Made by a program: the position numbers and the translations under genes
Source of the DNA: Pontederia crassipes
Taxonomy: Eukaryota > Streptophyta > Magnoliopsida > Commelinales > Pontederiaceae
Assembly (NCBI GenBank): GCA_030549335.1
Contig: CM060194.1
Coordinates: 20,028,171-20,092,170 of the forward strand
Length of the DNA: 64,000 nucleotides
Direction of reading: 5' to 3'
Notes under the pieces: model-generated
What the model was told of the DNA's origin: nothing
Seen by the model: only the letters and a program-made list of their open reading frames with translations
The model's database searches: none
Shown here: positions 13,501 to 26,739 of the stretch, one piece after another
Position numbering within the stretch: the first letter of the stretch is position 1
Layout of the letters: each line of letters begins with the position of its first letter

Positions 13501-13800
13501 ACAACTGATGTGAGTATTTTCTCTTTCCATTCATTTTCTCCCTTCGTGTCAATTAAAACATGCTATGAAGGAAGGAAAATGATGTATTGTTTAGAAAATC
13601 CGACAAAATGCTAGGGCCATTGCTCTTTTTTTTAAAAAAGAAAATGTTTTGGAAACTATCTGTTCAATTTTAAAGTATTGAAACCGAGTGAAGGCATGCC
13701 AACGTCAATCCTCCCTCCATGGACCTTTAACGATACCTTTTATCAAATTTCAAAATTCCAACTCATCACTTATTGGAGAATCAGCTGTAAACATCTTATC

Positions 13801-13893
<93 letters not shown>

Positions 13894-14700
13894 CGATCTC
13901 GAACTTGTATTTTCAAATCCTTCTTGAGAGCGCCGGCATAAAGACATGCAATTTATAAAAACATTAGTGTAGCTAGCTGCATCAATTAAGCCTTACACCA
14001 TCTTAGGGGACCTCTCAAGTATATATTCAAACATCACCATAAGACACCAATCATAATCAAGTTTAGTCAAGGTACTGACTGATATTTCTAGCATAACAAG
14101 GAGCTCCTTTTTACTGGGACAATATGGTCAAAATAATGTGTTCAGTGGCACAAAGGTTCTATATTGAGCAACATTCGTCATCTATCTTTTCATTTCAAAA
14201 AGATAATAAAAAAAGAGAGCGGCACAAGGGTATTGAGGAATAGCAATGGAGATTTCCTATATCCAACTATGCCTTAAATTATATGTTTAATTAATTGAGA
14301 CCCGTAGATTCATCTTAGAACTTCGAAAATATTAATGTCATGCCCATCTCATTTTTTATTCCAATACCAGGTCTAATGAACTTAGTGGGAAATAGCATTG
14401 ATGGAACAACAACAATAATAATAATATTAATATTAATAATATCGAGTGAGAATGGATACGGATGAGTTACGATAGATGACATGAGATACTGGTGTACCAG
14501 CTGTAAGAAGAGTCGTCCGCAGGAGACGCACTCCATTTGCTCCAGAGAATTCCACTCCCTTTGCACATGCAATTGTGGACTGCTGCCTGCAGCTAATCAC
14601 TACAAGATGCCATTGCTACTGTTCCTTCTAAAGGAAAGCCATCCATCTTGTGGCAATCCACAACTTACAGCTTCCGTCCACATCACTGCACTCATGACCT
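13501..14700. other. Gene-free stretch with a TC microsatellite
   Basis: No gene is supported. The stretch holds the (TC)n run at 13806-13885 and otherwise AT-rich sequence. Short open frames across the TC run are artefacts of the repeat (Ser-Leu repeats). Confidence 0.6.
13806..13885. repeat. (TC)n microsatellite, about 40 units
   Basis: A nearly pure TC dinucleotide run of about 80 bp, ending in two TATC variants. Confidence 0.97.
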
Positions 14701-14707
14701 GATGAAG

Positions 14708-14718
14708 TATATATAAAG
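14708..14718 (+). promoter_or_regulatory. TATA-box-like element without an obvious gene
   Basis: The sequence TATATATAAAG sits at the end of a moderately GC-rich block (14470-14700) and would direct transcription to the right. The expected leader region contains a tandem duplication (14774-14825) and no reading frame. A Copia element inserted 550 bp downstream. It may be the promoter of a lost or non-coding gene. Confidence 0.4.
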
Positions 14719-14773
14719 ATGGAACAACTTGTACCTTCCCTAATCAGCTTGTGATCACAAGAATCGACGGCTA

Positions 14774-14825
14774 GACGCTTATCACCCCGGAGGAAGTGTG
14801 ACGCTTATCACCCCGGAGGAAGTGT
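14774..14825. repeat. Perfect 26-bp tandem duplication
   Basis: The 26-bp unit starting GACGCTTATCACCCC occurs twice head to tail without a mismatch, followed by four bases of a third copy. Perfect identity suggests a recent duplication. Confidence 0.95.
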
Positions 14826-15264
14826 GACGGGATCATTTTTTCTACGATCGATTCGTGTAACATTTATACGTGTCTCTAAACAATTTTATGATTTGCCAAA
14901 GACCATAATTTTTTGGGGACACTGGTTTCTGAGCGAACACTTCGACGGAGACGTTTATAAATAAATGGATGTCTAGTCGAAATACTCATTTTGGTACGAT
15001 TGATATTCGATTCTAGAATTACAAAAATTTGCGTTGAGTAAATAAATGTTTAGTTATAAAGACTTGGGAGGAGGATTAGTGAATTTTTTCTAATATAATT
15101 ATCATTTTAGGTGATAGATTTATGACATCTAAAGAGGAAGGGGTGCATTTTTATATTGTGTCTAATTAGAAAATAAGCTAAAAAAAGAGATAACTCGTCG
15201 ATTTCAGTTGCGAGGCTTCGGGGACAGAAGCACCTTTCTTTTTACTGTCGATTTGGAAAGTAAA

Positions 15265-15708
15265 TGTTACGAAAAGAGGGAGAGAGGAATCACACGAAAT
15301 ACAGAAGAATGCGAAGAGAAAAAATGGTGGCGGCTCTTTATTATGGAATAACGATGATTACAAGGATGGGTCTCTGTCTAGACCCCTAGGGAGTTTATAT
15401 AGGCACTCCCTTTAACAGATGATAGGAATTACATACGGACTGGGACTCTAAATAAATCTCCTGAAAATAGGACACCTATCTCGTGATAAGAAAATAAATC
15501 AAATCCGAATCACAAACAAAATACCCCTAAAAATTTTGTTCAGAGGGATCCGCCCCCTTGCAACCCCTGCAGGGGGGATCCCCTTGGATCCCCCCTTGAC
15601 CCCCCACAGGCTCGCTGACCGGGCAACGAGACCCCGTAAAGGAATTCTGCTGAAGCGTCTGACTATGTAGGGGGATCAACTGGGTTCAGATTCAAGGTAT
15701 TATTAAAA
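15265..15708 (-). repeat. 3' LTR of the 15265-20136 Copia element
   Basis: It matches 19703-20136 along its whole length. Its inner end reads AA where the other LTR has CA. In element orientation this is the downstream LTR. Confidence 0.93.
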
Positions 15709-15962
15709 AATCTCCATCTTGACTTGAATCATCTTCAGAGAACACAAAATCATTCCACGTCGCCTCCAGCCCTACCTCGGGACTATTCTCAAGTATTGAT
15801 GTTAAGCAAGTTCAAGCAGTGCTGGAACTTGTCATGAGGAACAGATTTGATGAACATATCAGCTGGATTATCTTCAGTGTCAATCTTCTTCACATTGATC
15901 CTCTTCTCAGTGCGGATGAAGTGATATTTGACATCAATGTGTTTGGTTCTTTCATGATGTAC

Positions 15963-17074
15963 TTAATCCTTGGCTAAACATATTGCACTCAGACTGTCAT
16001 AGTGCACTATAGTCTGCTCCTGATGTAATCCGAGATCTCCAACTAAGCTTTTTAACCAGATGTCTTCCTTGGCAGCTTCTGTCAGTGCCATGTATTCAGC
16101 CTCTGTGGTGGACAATGTAACTGATGGCTGAAGTGTAGCCTTCCAACTAATAACTGAACTATCCAAAGTGAAGACATAGCCTGTCATAGATCGTCTTCCA
16201 TCAATATCTTCAGCATAATCTGAATCTGAGTACCCTGCAACCAAACACTCTTTATCACTTCTGTAGATGAGGCCAATATCAGATGTTCCTCTCAGATATC
16301 GAAAAATTCGCTTCACTGCTTGCCAGTGCTCCTTTCCTGGATCGCTCATGAATCTGCTGACAACACTGACTGCATGAGCAATGTCTGGTCTTGTGCAAAC
16401 CATGGCATACATCAAACTTCCAACTGCACTAGCATATGGAACCCGAGACATGTACTCATTTTCTGCTTCTGACTTTGGTGCGAAGGCAACAGAAAGATGA
16501 ACATTTGCAGCTGATGGAGTATTCAAAGGCTTCGCTCCAGACATTCCAAACCTGGATAAAATCTTCTCAATATAACTTTTCTGAGATAAGAAGAGTTTAC
16601 CCTGTGAGCGATCCCTTAGAATTTCCATCTCCAGAATCTTCTGTGCTGCACCAAGATCCTTCATGTCGAATTCTGCACTGAGGAGCTTCTTGCAGCAATA
16701 AGCATATCATCGACATACAAGAGCAGATAAATGGTGGAGCCGTCCTTTACCTTCTTACGGTATACACAGCAATCATAAGGACTTCGACTGAATCCCTTAC
16801 TGATCATGAAGCTGTCGAACCTCTTGTACCATTGTCTGGGAGACTGCTTCAAGCCATACAGAGATTTCTTCAGACTGCAAACTTGATTCTCCTTTCCTGG
16901 AATAGAGAATCCCTCTGGTTGGCTCATAAGAATATCTTCTTCAAGTTTTCCATGGAGGAAAGCAATCTTCACATCTAATTGCTCGAGCTCTAGATTCTGA
17001 TGTGTTACAAGAGCAAGTAGCACCTTGATAGAAGTATGTCTTACAACAGGTGAGAATATCTCATTGTAGTCCAC
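15963..17074 (-). pseudogene. Copia reverse transcriptase and RNase H, frameshifted
   Basis: Two overlapping open stretches make up the pol end. 17074-16661 (137 codons) holds the reverse transcriptase with the phrases [11 protein letters not shown] and [13 protein letters not shown], the latter carrying the catalytic YVDD. 16664-15963 (233 codons) starts [19 protein letters not shown] and continues through the connection to RNase H (VSWKATLQPSVTLSTTEAEYMAL, here SWKATLQ). A small shift near 16660-16680 separates the two. This is the best-conserved part of the element, but it cannot be read as one protein. Confidence 0.88.
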
Positions 17075-17334
17075 ACCTTCTTTCTGACTATAACCTTTAG
17101 CAACTAGTCGTGCTTTCTATCTCGTGCCTTCAACTCCTGGAATTCCTGCTTTCTTCTTGAAGATCCATTTACAGCCAACAACCTTCCTACCTTTAGGCAA
17201 CTTGACCAGCTTCCACGTCTGATTCTTGTGAAGAGATTTCATCTCCTCACCCATAGCAACGATCTACTGTCCAGATTCGGCACATGTGATGGCATCCCTA
17301 TAAGAGGACGGCTCCAGGGACTCCATCTCTTCAG

Positions 17335-18586
17335 TTACCTGTAGTGCATAAGCAACATGTCCTCGAAACTATATCGCTTAGGAGGACCCTCTTCTCTGCG
17401 AGGACGTCTAGCAGCAATTGACTCCTCTTCAGGTTGCTCATCAGATTCTTCGCCTTCTGGTTCTGCTTCTTGATGTGATCCAATTTGAGTGATTTCAACC
17501 TCCACATGTTTATTGACACTCTCTTCAGCCTCCACCTTCAACTGAAGCATTGATACTTCATCAAATGTCATGCTTCTGTTGTGGATGACTTTGTATTCTG
17601 AAGGAGAGCAGATTCTATAGCCCTTCACTCCTGCACCATATCTCATGAACACTCCTTCTTTGGCCCTTGGCTCCAACTTTCCTTCACTGACGTGATAGTA
17701 TGCTGGACAATAAAAAACTTTCAGACAAGTATAATCAGCAGGATTTTCTGACCATTATCTCAGTTTGAGTCTTGAGATCAATCGCAGTCGTCGGACTTCG
17801 ATTCACCAAGTAGCAAGCTGTGTTAACAGATTCAGCCCAGAATGTCCTATTCAGGCCATCGTTAGAGAGCATGCATCTTGCCCTCTCCAGAAGTGTCATG
17901 TTCATTCGTTCTGCAACTCCATTCTGCTGTGGAGTATCCCTGACTGTGTGATGTCTGGCAATGCCTTCATTTTTGCAGAACTAGTCAAATTCAGCAGAAC
18001 AGAACTCTAAACCATTATCAGTGCGAAGACGCTTCACTTTCTTCGATGTCTGATTTTCCACCAGAACCTTCCACTGCTTGAAGGCCTTGAAGGACTTACT
18101 CTTGTGTTTCATCATGAATACCCAAGTCATCCTCGAGTAGACATCAATCACAGATAGGAAGTACCTCACACATCCTAATGATGGAACACGAGAGGGACCC
18201 CAACAATCAGCGTGAATGTAGTCAAGTGTCGCATTCGTCATGTGCACTGCCTTGCCAAACTGAGACCTTCGTTGTTTGCCGAATACGTAGTGCTTGCAGA
18301 AGTTAATTTCAGATATCTTCTTCTCTCATAGAAGACCTCGTTTGCTGAGGATATTCATCCCATTTTGACTCATATGTCCAAGCCGCATGTGCCACAGCCT
18401 GGACCTATCTGATTCGGATGAATTAGCCACTGCAGCAACGTCAGAGACTGTCTTGTCTTGTAATACATACAATGACTTCTGTCTGACTCCCTTCAAAACC
18501 GTAGCATCACCCTTCATGACCGTGAGGATGCCTCCAGCAGCATTGAGCTGACACCCTTTAGAGTCGAGGACTCCAAGTGATATCAA
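17335..18586 (-). pseudogene. Copia integrase region, interrupted by stops
   Basis: Read leftwards, 18586-18326 carries the GAG-pre-integrase phrase LWHMRLGHMSQNGM. 18247-17981 carries the integrase core (YIHADCWGPSRVPS with the first Asp, then LRTDNGLEFCS with the second). 17676-17335 carries the C-terminal part (FMRYGAGVKGYRI). All three lie in one frame, separated by single in-frame stops, which fits point mutation after insertion, not rearrangement. Confidence 0.85.
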
Positions 18587-18769
18587 ATTCTTCTTCAGTT
18601 ACGGAACATGGCGAACATCTGTCAGCGTCCTCACAAGATTGTCATGAGTCCTGATCTGCACAGAACCGATCCCAACTATCTGACAGGCTGCATCGTTGCC
18701 CATGATGACATTTTAACCATCAATCTTCTGATAAGTTGAGAACCATTCTTTATTCGGAGTCATATGATA

Positions 18770-19652
18770 GGAACACCCTAAATCCAAAACCCAACTATCT
18801 GCTAGACATCCTTGATCAGAAGCAGCCAGAACCAAATCATCTTCGGAATTCCCAATTTCCTGTGCCACCGCAGCGACGGAAGGCTTCTTCTTCTTCGGAC
18901 AGTCTTTCTTTCAATGATCTGGTTCTTTGCAGTAATTACAGATGGCCTTCGCAGTGATTTTCTTCTTCTTGGATTTGGATTTCTTCGAATTCGAGGAATG
19001 TCCCTTCTCTGCGGTCGATGTCAAACCCGCGGCCTGAGTCTCTGCAAAATTTCCAGATGCCCTATGCCGAAGTTCACGAGTATGGAGACTCAATTTTACT
19101 TCTTCCAGACTTATAATTTCCTTCCCGATAATCATAGACTGAACGAAGTTCTCATATGATGGAGGAAGCGAAACTAACAGAATTATGGCAGCATCTTCAT
19201 CCTCGATCTTAACATCGATATTTCTGAGTTCCATCAACAAAGAATTTAACTGATCAAGATGTTCATTCAGAGGGGTACCTTCCTGCATGTGGAGAGAGAA
19301 CAGACGTTGCTTCAACAGTAACTTGTTGGTGAGAGACTTCGTCATATATAGACTCTCGAGTCTCAACCACAGACCGGTCGCCTTTTCTTCATCTGCGATC
19401 TCGATTATCACCTCATCCGTCAGACATAACAGAATTATCGAGTGCGCCTTCTCCTCTTGTGCCGCCAAAGTTGCGAGGTCGATCTCATTTTCTTTGCCCT
19501 TCGAGTCTTCCTCCTTTGACTTGTTCTTCGACACATTTGAGAGCGGCGCCCAGACTCCTTGTTGCTTTCAAAACGCTCGCATCTTGATCTGCCACAATCC
19601 GAAACTGTTCCTGCCGTTGAACTTCTCCACGCTCACGTTGTGCGATGCCATC
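18770..19652 (-). pseudogene. Copia gag and protease, with stops and a changed active site
   Basis: Gag starts at about 19652 (MASHNVSVEKFNGRNSFGLW), meets one stop near codon 29, and continues for about 207 codons at 19534-18911. It has the UBN2-type core (LNEHLDQLNSLLMELRNI) and the first half of a CCHC knuckle (CNYCKEPDH) before another stop. The protease follows in the same frame at about 18785-18765, where the catalytic Asp-Ser/Thr-Gly reads DLG (VLDLGCSYHM). The protease would be inactive even without the stops. Confidence 0.85.
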
Positions 19653-19702
19653 TCCCTGCTGATCGAGAATCGCTGACAAACCCTAAGGCTCTGATACTAG
19701 TT

Positions 19703-20136
19703 TGTTACGAAAAGAGGGAGAGAGGGATCGCACGAAATACAGAAGAACGCGAAGAGGAAAAACGGCGGCGACTCTTTGTTATGAAATAACGATGATTACA
19801 AGAATGGATCTATGTCTAGACTCCTAGGGAGTTTATATAGGCACTCCCTTTAACAGATGATAGGAATTACATATGGACTGAGACTCTAAATAAATCCCCT
19901 GAAAATAGGACACATATCTCGTGATAAGAAAATAAATCAAATCCGAATCACAAACAGAATACCCCTGAAAATTTTGCTCAGGGGGATTCACCCCCTTGCA
20001 ACCCCCGCAGGGGGGATCCCCCCTGATCCCCCACAGGCTCGCTGATTGGGCAGCGAGACTCCCGTAGAAAAATTCTGCTGAAGCGCATGACTATGTAGGG
20101 AGATCAATTGGGTTCAGATTTAAGATATTATTAACA
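19703..20136 (-). repeat. 5' LTR of the 15265-20136 Copia element
   Basis: It is 434 bp with intact TG...CA ends and is followed on the + strand by the target duplication GTAAA. In element orientation it lies upstream of gag. The primer-binding-like sequence (ATCAGAGCC on the minus strand) abuts it at about 19684-19700. Confidence 0.94.
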
Positions 20137-20141
20137 GTAAA

Positions 20142-21600
20142 TATAAATCAACTTATTCCACACCCAAACCTTTTATATATATCGTTGTTATCATAAAGTT
20201 TAGTTTGTCCTTGCGTAAGCAAATTTTAATTTCTTTAAGTACATATAATATGTTCATCATAAGCCTTAATCGTTATATTTAGATGTGTGACTCAAAATAA
20301 CATAAACTAATTAATAAATAATGGTATGTCAAAATATTCATCCGATCATTCCAAATATATATTATTGTAGTAGCCGAAAACAAAATATGAAGGAATAACA
20401 TCTCAAGGAGATCGCATATGCTTCAACTTTAATTTCAATCTTCCCACTTTAATTTTATTTTATACGTGAATCGATGATTCCTTACTCCATAATCTTTTAT
20501 TATTATATCAATGTTCCAATCTTTTATAATACAATTGTAATCTCGGATACCAATCGGACAAATTAAAGGGGGACTACGATAACAAAGACAACGAAGAACA
20601 CAAAAAATACGAGGAAAGTAGTCTGTAATAAAATTCAAATTTATCCCAAATAGTTCACAAAAGGAAATTGATAACTAGAATATCGTAAGATTTATCAAAC
20701 TAATTTTTTTTTAATCAAGGATGATTGAATAGTGGGTTATGTCCTGGAATTATTGGGTGCATATAGTTTCATGTTTGATTTTCATAATCATCATTTTAGA
20801 TAGAATTTATTCGTACCGCTTTCGTCCGAACGTAGAATTAGTCGAGTACGGTAGGAAAAAAAAATTATTTTTTGTCAACAAAATTGATATTCGAGATTAA
20901 AAAAAAAGGACAGACGGACGGTCCCTCCACTAGGAAGTGTTGTAAAATGGAGGACAGTTGTCAAAGATCATCTCCCTTTTTTCTTTTACCTGTCCTTGTT
21001 GATGCATCATGCCAAACGAGTTATAAAGCCAAATCCATCGATCGACCAGCTCGGACTCAACCGCTAGAGATATGTCCATCCCTTTGCTATTTTTTATTTT
21101 ATGCGAAAACTTTGTAGAATCTTTTATACGTCATGAGGATGTCAGATAGATGCGAGCAATTAGCATTATATCAAACCTCCTCACCTTTAATTTGTTTATT
21201 TTCGACGAGCTTAATTTGTTTTGAAACGAAATGTGCATAAACAATTTTTTTTAAAAAAAGTACTATTTAATTAGCAAGAAAAATCATGATGGAGCGCCAT
21301 CCCTAAAAGTGCTTAATTGACTACGTACTAACTAAAATGCATGTTTTCGTTCTATGGCTTCAATTATGCCCGTTAAGAGGAGAGAGATCATGGATTCAAT
21401 GCTAAAATACAGGGGCATGAGATCATGTGGAAGGCATATGATATGACCAAAAAGTAACCCACACTAATGTGTGGTTAGAACATGCATTGAGATTTGAGGC
21501 CCCATTCTTAGTCCATTATCAGAAATATTCCTGTCACGAGTTTTTCAAACATGTAGGAACAGAGGAAGGAAACAGTACTGTGGTATAGTATGCACTATGC
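20142..21600. other. Gene-free stretch upstream of the pectinesterase
   Basis: AT-rich DNA without a supported gene or repeat. The last few hundred bases are the likely promoter of the pectinesterase gene. They hold a TATA box and, just before it, TGCATGCATC, which resembles an RY (CATGCA) element. Confidence 0.5.
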
Positions 21601-21608
21601 ATGCATCA

Positions 21609-21615
21609 TATAAAA
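21609..21615 (+). promoter_or_regulatory. TATA box of the pectinesterase gene
   Basis: TATAAAA lies 158 bp upstream of the chosen start codon, giving an expected leader of about 125 nt. CATGCATC directly before it resembles an RY element, which is often found in seed-expressed promoters; the regulatory meaning here is inferred. Confidence 0.6.
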
Positions 21616-21766
21616 GATGGTCAGCTCAAGACAAAATATGTTTAGACAGCATATGAATAGGTCAAGTAGGTCCGGCACCCCTTGTCGAATCTATATATCT
21701 AAGGCCATCCTTAGAGATCAGGAGCACTCTAACTTGTTTTCTGTAACCTCTTTCTCTCTCCTGATC

Positions 21767-23411
<1,645 letters not shown>

Positions 23412-25299
23412 ACGAAATTTTGAAATAATCAATTTTTAATTTGTGTTTGGCTTCAAAATTTTCCACGTTCAAGGGTATCCGTTTTGTAGTAATGGGAGTT
23501 CTCGAGTTAACTGAAAATAAAATTATTTGCTTATTTATTATAATTTAAATTTAGTTTTCTTTTACTTCTATTAACGGTGTCCCTTTTCTTCGTAATTATA
23601 TAATAAGGCGATAATAATTAAGATAATAAGATCGGGGACAAACTACTAAATTTATTTATATTCCAAATCTTGAATATTCGTTTCAAAATCTAAAATTTGA
23701 ATCCAAAATTAACCCGGTCAAGTTACTGGATCCGATCATATCATCAAACTCTGTCCATTATATAATAGGGTAAATTGCATAAAAAAAATACAAACTTTAG
23801 TTTTATTTTCAAATCTAACTAGATATTTTTTTTTTAGTAAAAGTCATAAAACTTTGAGTTAGTTCTAAAATGTAGCCTAACCTTTTTTATGTAAAAAGTC
23901 GTGAAGTATAATTTAATTCTACGTAAACCTTTATTGTAACAATCTTAATTTGATTATAAAAATAAATTATTATATCTTTATTAAAAATAATAACTCAGCG
24001 ATGATTATATAGACAAGTTGTAAAAAATGAAAGGATAAAGTTTTAAAAAAGATTTCTCAGCTTTGATAATAAATTAGTTTAAATTTTAACATATTTTGTA
24101 ATTAGATAAAATAAGGTCATAATGATGTAAAAAATAATAATTTAAATTAACTTATTATTAAAGTTGTAAAACATATTTTAAATTTTATCCTTTTTATTTT
24201 TTACAACTTGCCTATGAAATGATCGTTGAATTATGATTTTTAATAAAAAAATATAATAGTAATAATTTATTTTTTTATAACCAAATTAAGATTGTTAAAA
24301 TTAAATTTCATGAACTTTTACTCAAAAATAAAAATTTAGATAAGATTTGAGAGCAAACTTAAGGTTCAATAAAAGTTTGGATTAAATTTGAGAATAAAAT
24401 AAAAATTTTAAAAGTTTTTATGCAATTTATATATATATACAAATTTTTGGAGTCTGGCTTAGCCCGATGCCACTCCAATGCACATTATAAAACTAGGCCC
24501 AAACATTATAAAGGAGGCCCATTATAGCGATGATGGCAAAAAGGTCTTGTTGTTGAATTGTTTTCTTCCTCCTAATGTACGAGTTTTTATTTTTATTTTA
24601 TGAACTGAACTTGCAGAATAATCTTCCATCCAACTCGAACGGATCGTTGGCCGGATACTATTAACGTAACATAAGATTATTAAATTAAAATGCATGATAA
24701 AAATTCCCCGTGATTAAGAATCGGTATTAGAAGTATTATTATTTGAATTTTAATTTTAATTCAAAAAAATATGGTCATAAAAATAGTAAAGAATTAATTT
24801 TCCTTTAAATTTTCAGCCTCACGATCTTCCTTCTTACCTACACGCCTTTCTTTTCTTTTCTTTTTTTTTCCATGTTTACTTTGCAGCCTTCTCATTCCGA
24901 TTTTCTTCCCCCAAGTTCACACCTTGCAATTTTCTCAAGTACTTTTTTCCAATTGAAGATGATTCATTTCTCCTTTCTTTTCCTTTATTTTATTTCCATT
25001 TCCCCTCAACAACTTTCCCTCCGCGTTCCTCTCCTTACAATTACTTCCTCCACCCACCATCTATTTCTCATATCTTTCCATTTTTTTATATTAGAAATAC
25101 GTTCAATAAAGTCCAACATCTTATTATTTGTTAAATGATATAAACAAACAAAAATTCGTGCTTTAAATACTGAAAGACTATTTCTATTAACATTCCAACA
25201 ATTATAATTTTAAATTTTGTATCTAATATCCGAATTGAGTTGTTCAAAAATTCCTAATTTTATTTTTTCTTATAAATAATGTAAACAGATAAATATTTG
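23412..25299. other. Gene-free AT-rich stretch
   Basis: It begins with the 3' flank of the pectinesterase gene. The rest is very AT-rich with no gene, no clear terminal repeats and no named motif. An imperfect inverted arrangement around 23770-24420 (AAATTGCATAAAAAA on the left, TTTTATGCAATTTAT on the right) suggests an old foldback or MITE-like insertion, but its ends are blurred. Confidence 0.45.
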
Positions 25300-25635
25300 T
25301 GTTACGAAAAAAAAAAGGAAACGAAAGATCAAACACATAAGAATATATGAAATTTACGAAGTTCACTATAAATTAAGCTACGCCCTCGGACGACGTGGGC
25401 TCTTTTTATTATAAAATATTGATTATAACAAGAATGCAAAATAATTCAACCGTTATAGAGTTATATAAAAAAATCTATTACAAAATAAAAAATAAAGATT
25501 CTAAAATTATCTAAATTTTGGGAGCTCCGTCCCTTGAATCTCCACTGGGAGACCCTCGTATGGGATGATTCGTCATCCTTATTGTTAGTGCCTAATTAAC
25601 GTAAGGTTATGTATAGATATAAGTCATTATTAACA
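25300..25635 (-). mobile_element. Solo LTR related to the 15265-20136 Copia family
   Basis: This 336-bp block starts TGTTACGAAAA and ends TTATTAACA, the same termini as the LTRs of the complete Copia element. It also contains the Copia-LTR phrases GAAGTTCACTATAAATTAAG and CGGACGACGTGGGCTC. No internal region or second LTR is nearby. The five bases outside (ATTTG left, ATTAA right) are not an exact duplication, which fits an old copy. Confidence 0.6.
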
Positions 25636-26214
25636 ATTAACTTATTGGTTGAACTCTCCAAATTTATGGTTGAACTTTATTCTAAAGAAAAAGAAGAAAA
25701 ACTATGATAATATCTTTTTTGTGTAAGTCGTTCTTTTCCCCATTTTTTTTTCTAAAAAATGTTTCACTACTTGCTTTGTGTGGTTGAGAGACATTTATGA
25801 TCATCATATAACACATTTGAAAATTTTGTTGCTTAGCTAAAAGTCTAAGACGATTAAAAATCAATTAATCAAATTTAAAATATTTAAATGAAAATAAAAT
25901 AAGATCCATATATTCTAATTCAAGAATAAAAACATACAAGACATGGTGCCCCTCCTTAAAATAAGAGACACCTTCATTTTTTTCTAATTTTTTTATTTAT
26001 TTTATTAAATTTCTTGCCCATTTATATTATTGAAAGAAAAAGGGGTTTTAAAAAAATTAACTCAGTCAAATCTTTATTTTCTTTTTCTGCTTTCTTTCCA
26101 GAAATATTTATTTCTCGGATAAATAACTCTACGAAAATTAATAATATATCAGATGAATATTCAATAATAAGAAAAAAAGGAATTATGTATCCTGATTTTG
26201 TGTGTGCTATGGAA
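25636..26214. other. Gene-free stretch, nothing recognised
   Basis: AT-rich DNA with poly(A) and poly(T) runs. A 70-codon open frame at 26014-26226 has low-complexity composition and no known domain. Confidence 0.5.
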
Positions 26215-26720
26215 AGGATAAGATAAAAAGAGCCCCTTTGACTTTTGCAGACGTGTACAGATAGGTTTGCTCAACAAAGCGGACCCCTGAAGGCCTTAAC
26301 ACCGCAGCAAACGCAGGATCTATCACCACGTGGCAGATGTCTGATGGTCGTGCCCAACTCAAGGCCAGAAAAGCGCATAAATAGTCTTTTCGACTCCATC
26401 AACCAATCAGAATTAAAGAAATTAATAAAAAAAAGAAGACAGGTCATCTCCCGACAAATCTTATCCAACCCGCCTCTCCCGCGATCTTATCGCCGGCGAG
26501 TATTCCATTCGATCGCCCAACTCCTCGTCCGGGTTGAAAATACGACGGTCCGATCAGGATCGAACGGCCAGAAATGGGAGGATAAGAAAATGTGATCAGA
26601 GGAAAAGTTTATATTATATGGCGCGGCGCGTGGGGAGTCGATGCCGTTGTTGTTTGCGTCCAGCGGGCGGTGCCGTCCACGTGATTACTTCCGTTAACTT
26701 GCAAATGGAGACACAAAAGC
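26215..26720. promoter_or_regulatory. GC-rich promoter-like island with no gene
   Basis: About 500 bp of mixed or GC-rich sequence in an AT-rich desert. It contains a G-box/ABRE core CACGTGGC near 26319, a second CACGTG near 26678, a CCAATCAG at 26402-26409, an ATAAATAG TATA-like site near 26379, and GATAAG I-box-like motifs on both strands (about 26217, 26459 and 26580). No reading frame with a recognisable product starts inside or just after it, and the next gene lies 2.8 kb away. It could be a distant regulatory block, a first non-coding exon, or the remains of a lost gene. Confidence 0.35.
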
Positions 26721-26739
26721 GTATTAATATAATTAAAAA

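Larger units (their letters stand above)
15265..20136 (-). mobile_element. Complete Copia LTR retrotransposon (minus strand), coding region dead
   Basis: The two LTRs are 15265-15708 and 19703-20136, flanked by the 5-bp duplication GTAAA (15260-15264 and 20137-20141). In element orientation they begin TGTTAATAAT and end CGTAACA. Next to the 5' LTR lies a primer-binding-like site with ATCAGAGCC, and next to the 3' LTR a GGAGATT purine stretch. Inside, gag, protease, integrase, reverse transcriptase and RNase H follow in Copia order in what is essentially one frame, closed by about ten stops. By eye the LTRs differ at roughly 30-40 of 434 positions, mostly C/T and G/A changes, so this is an old but well-preserved copy. 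Confidence 0.95.

Noticed and set aside
13678-13941. Open frames with long Ser-Leu repeats
   Set aside because: Produced by the TC microsatellite.
21617-21766. Upstream in-frame extension of the pectinesterase start
   Set aside because: The upstream ATG begins right at the expected transcript start, 8 bp after the TATA box, and the extension hides the signal peptide.
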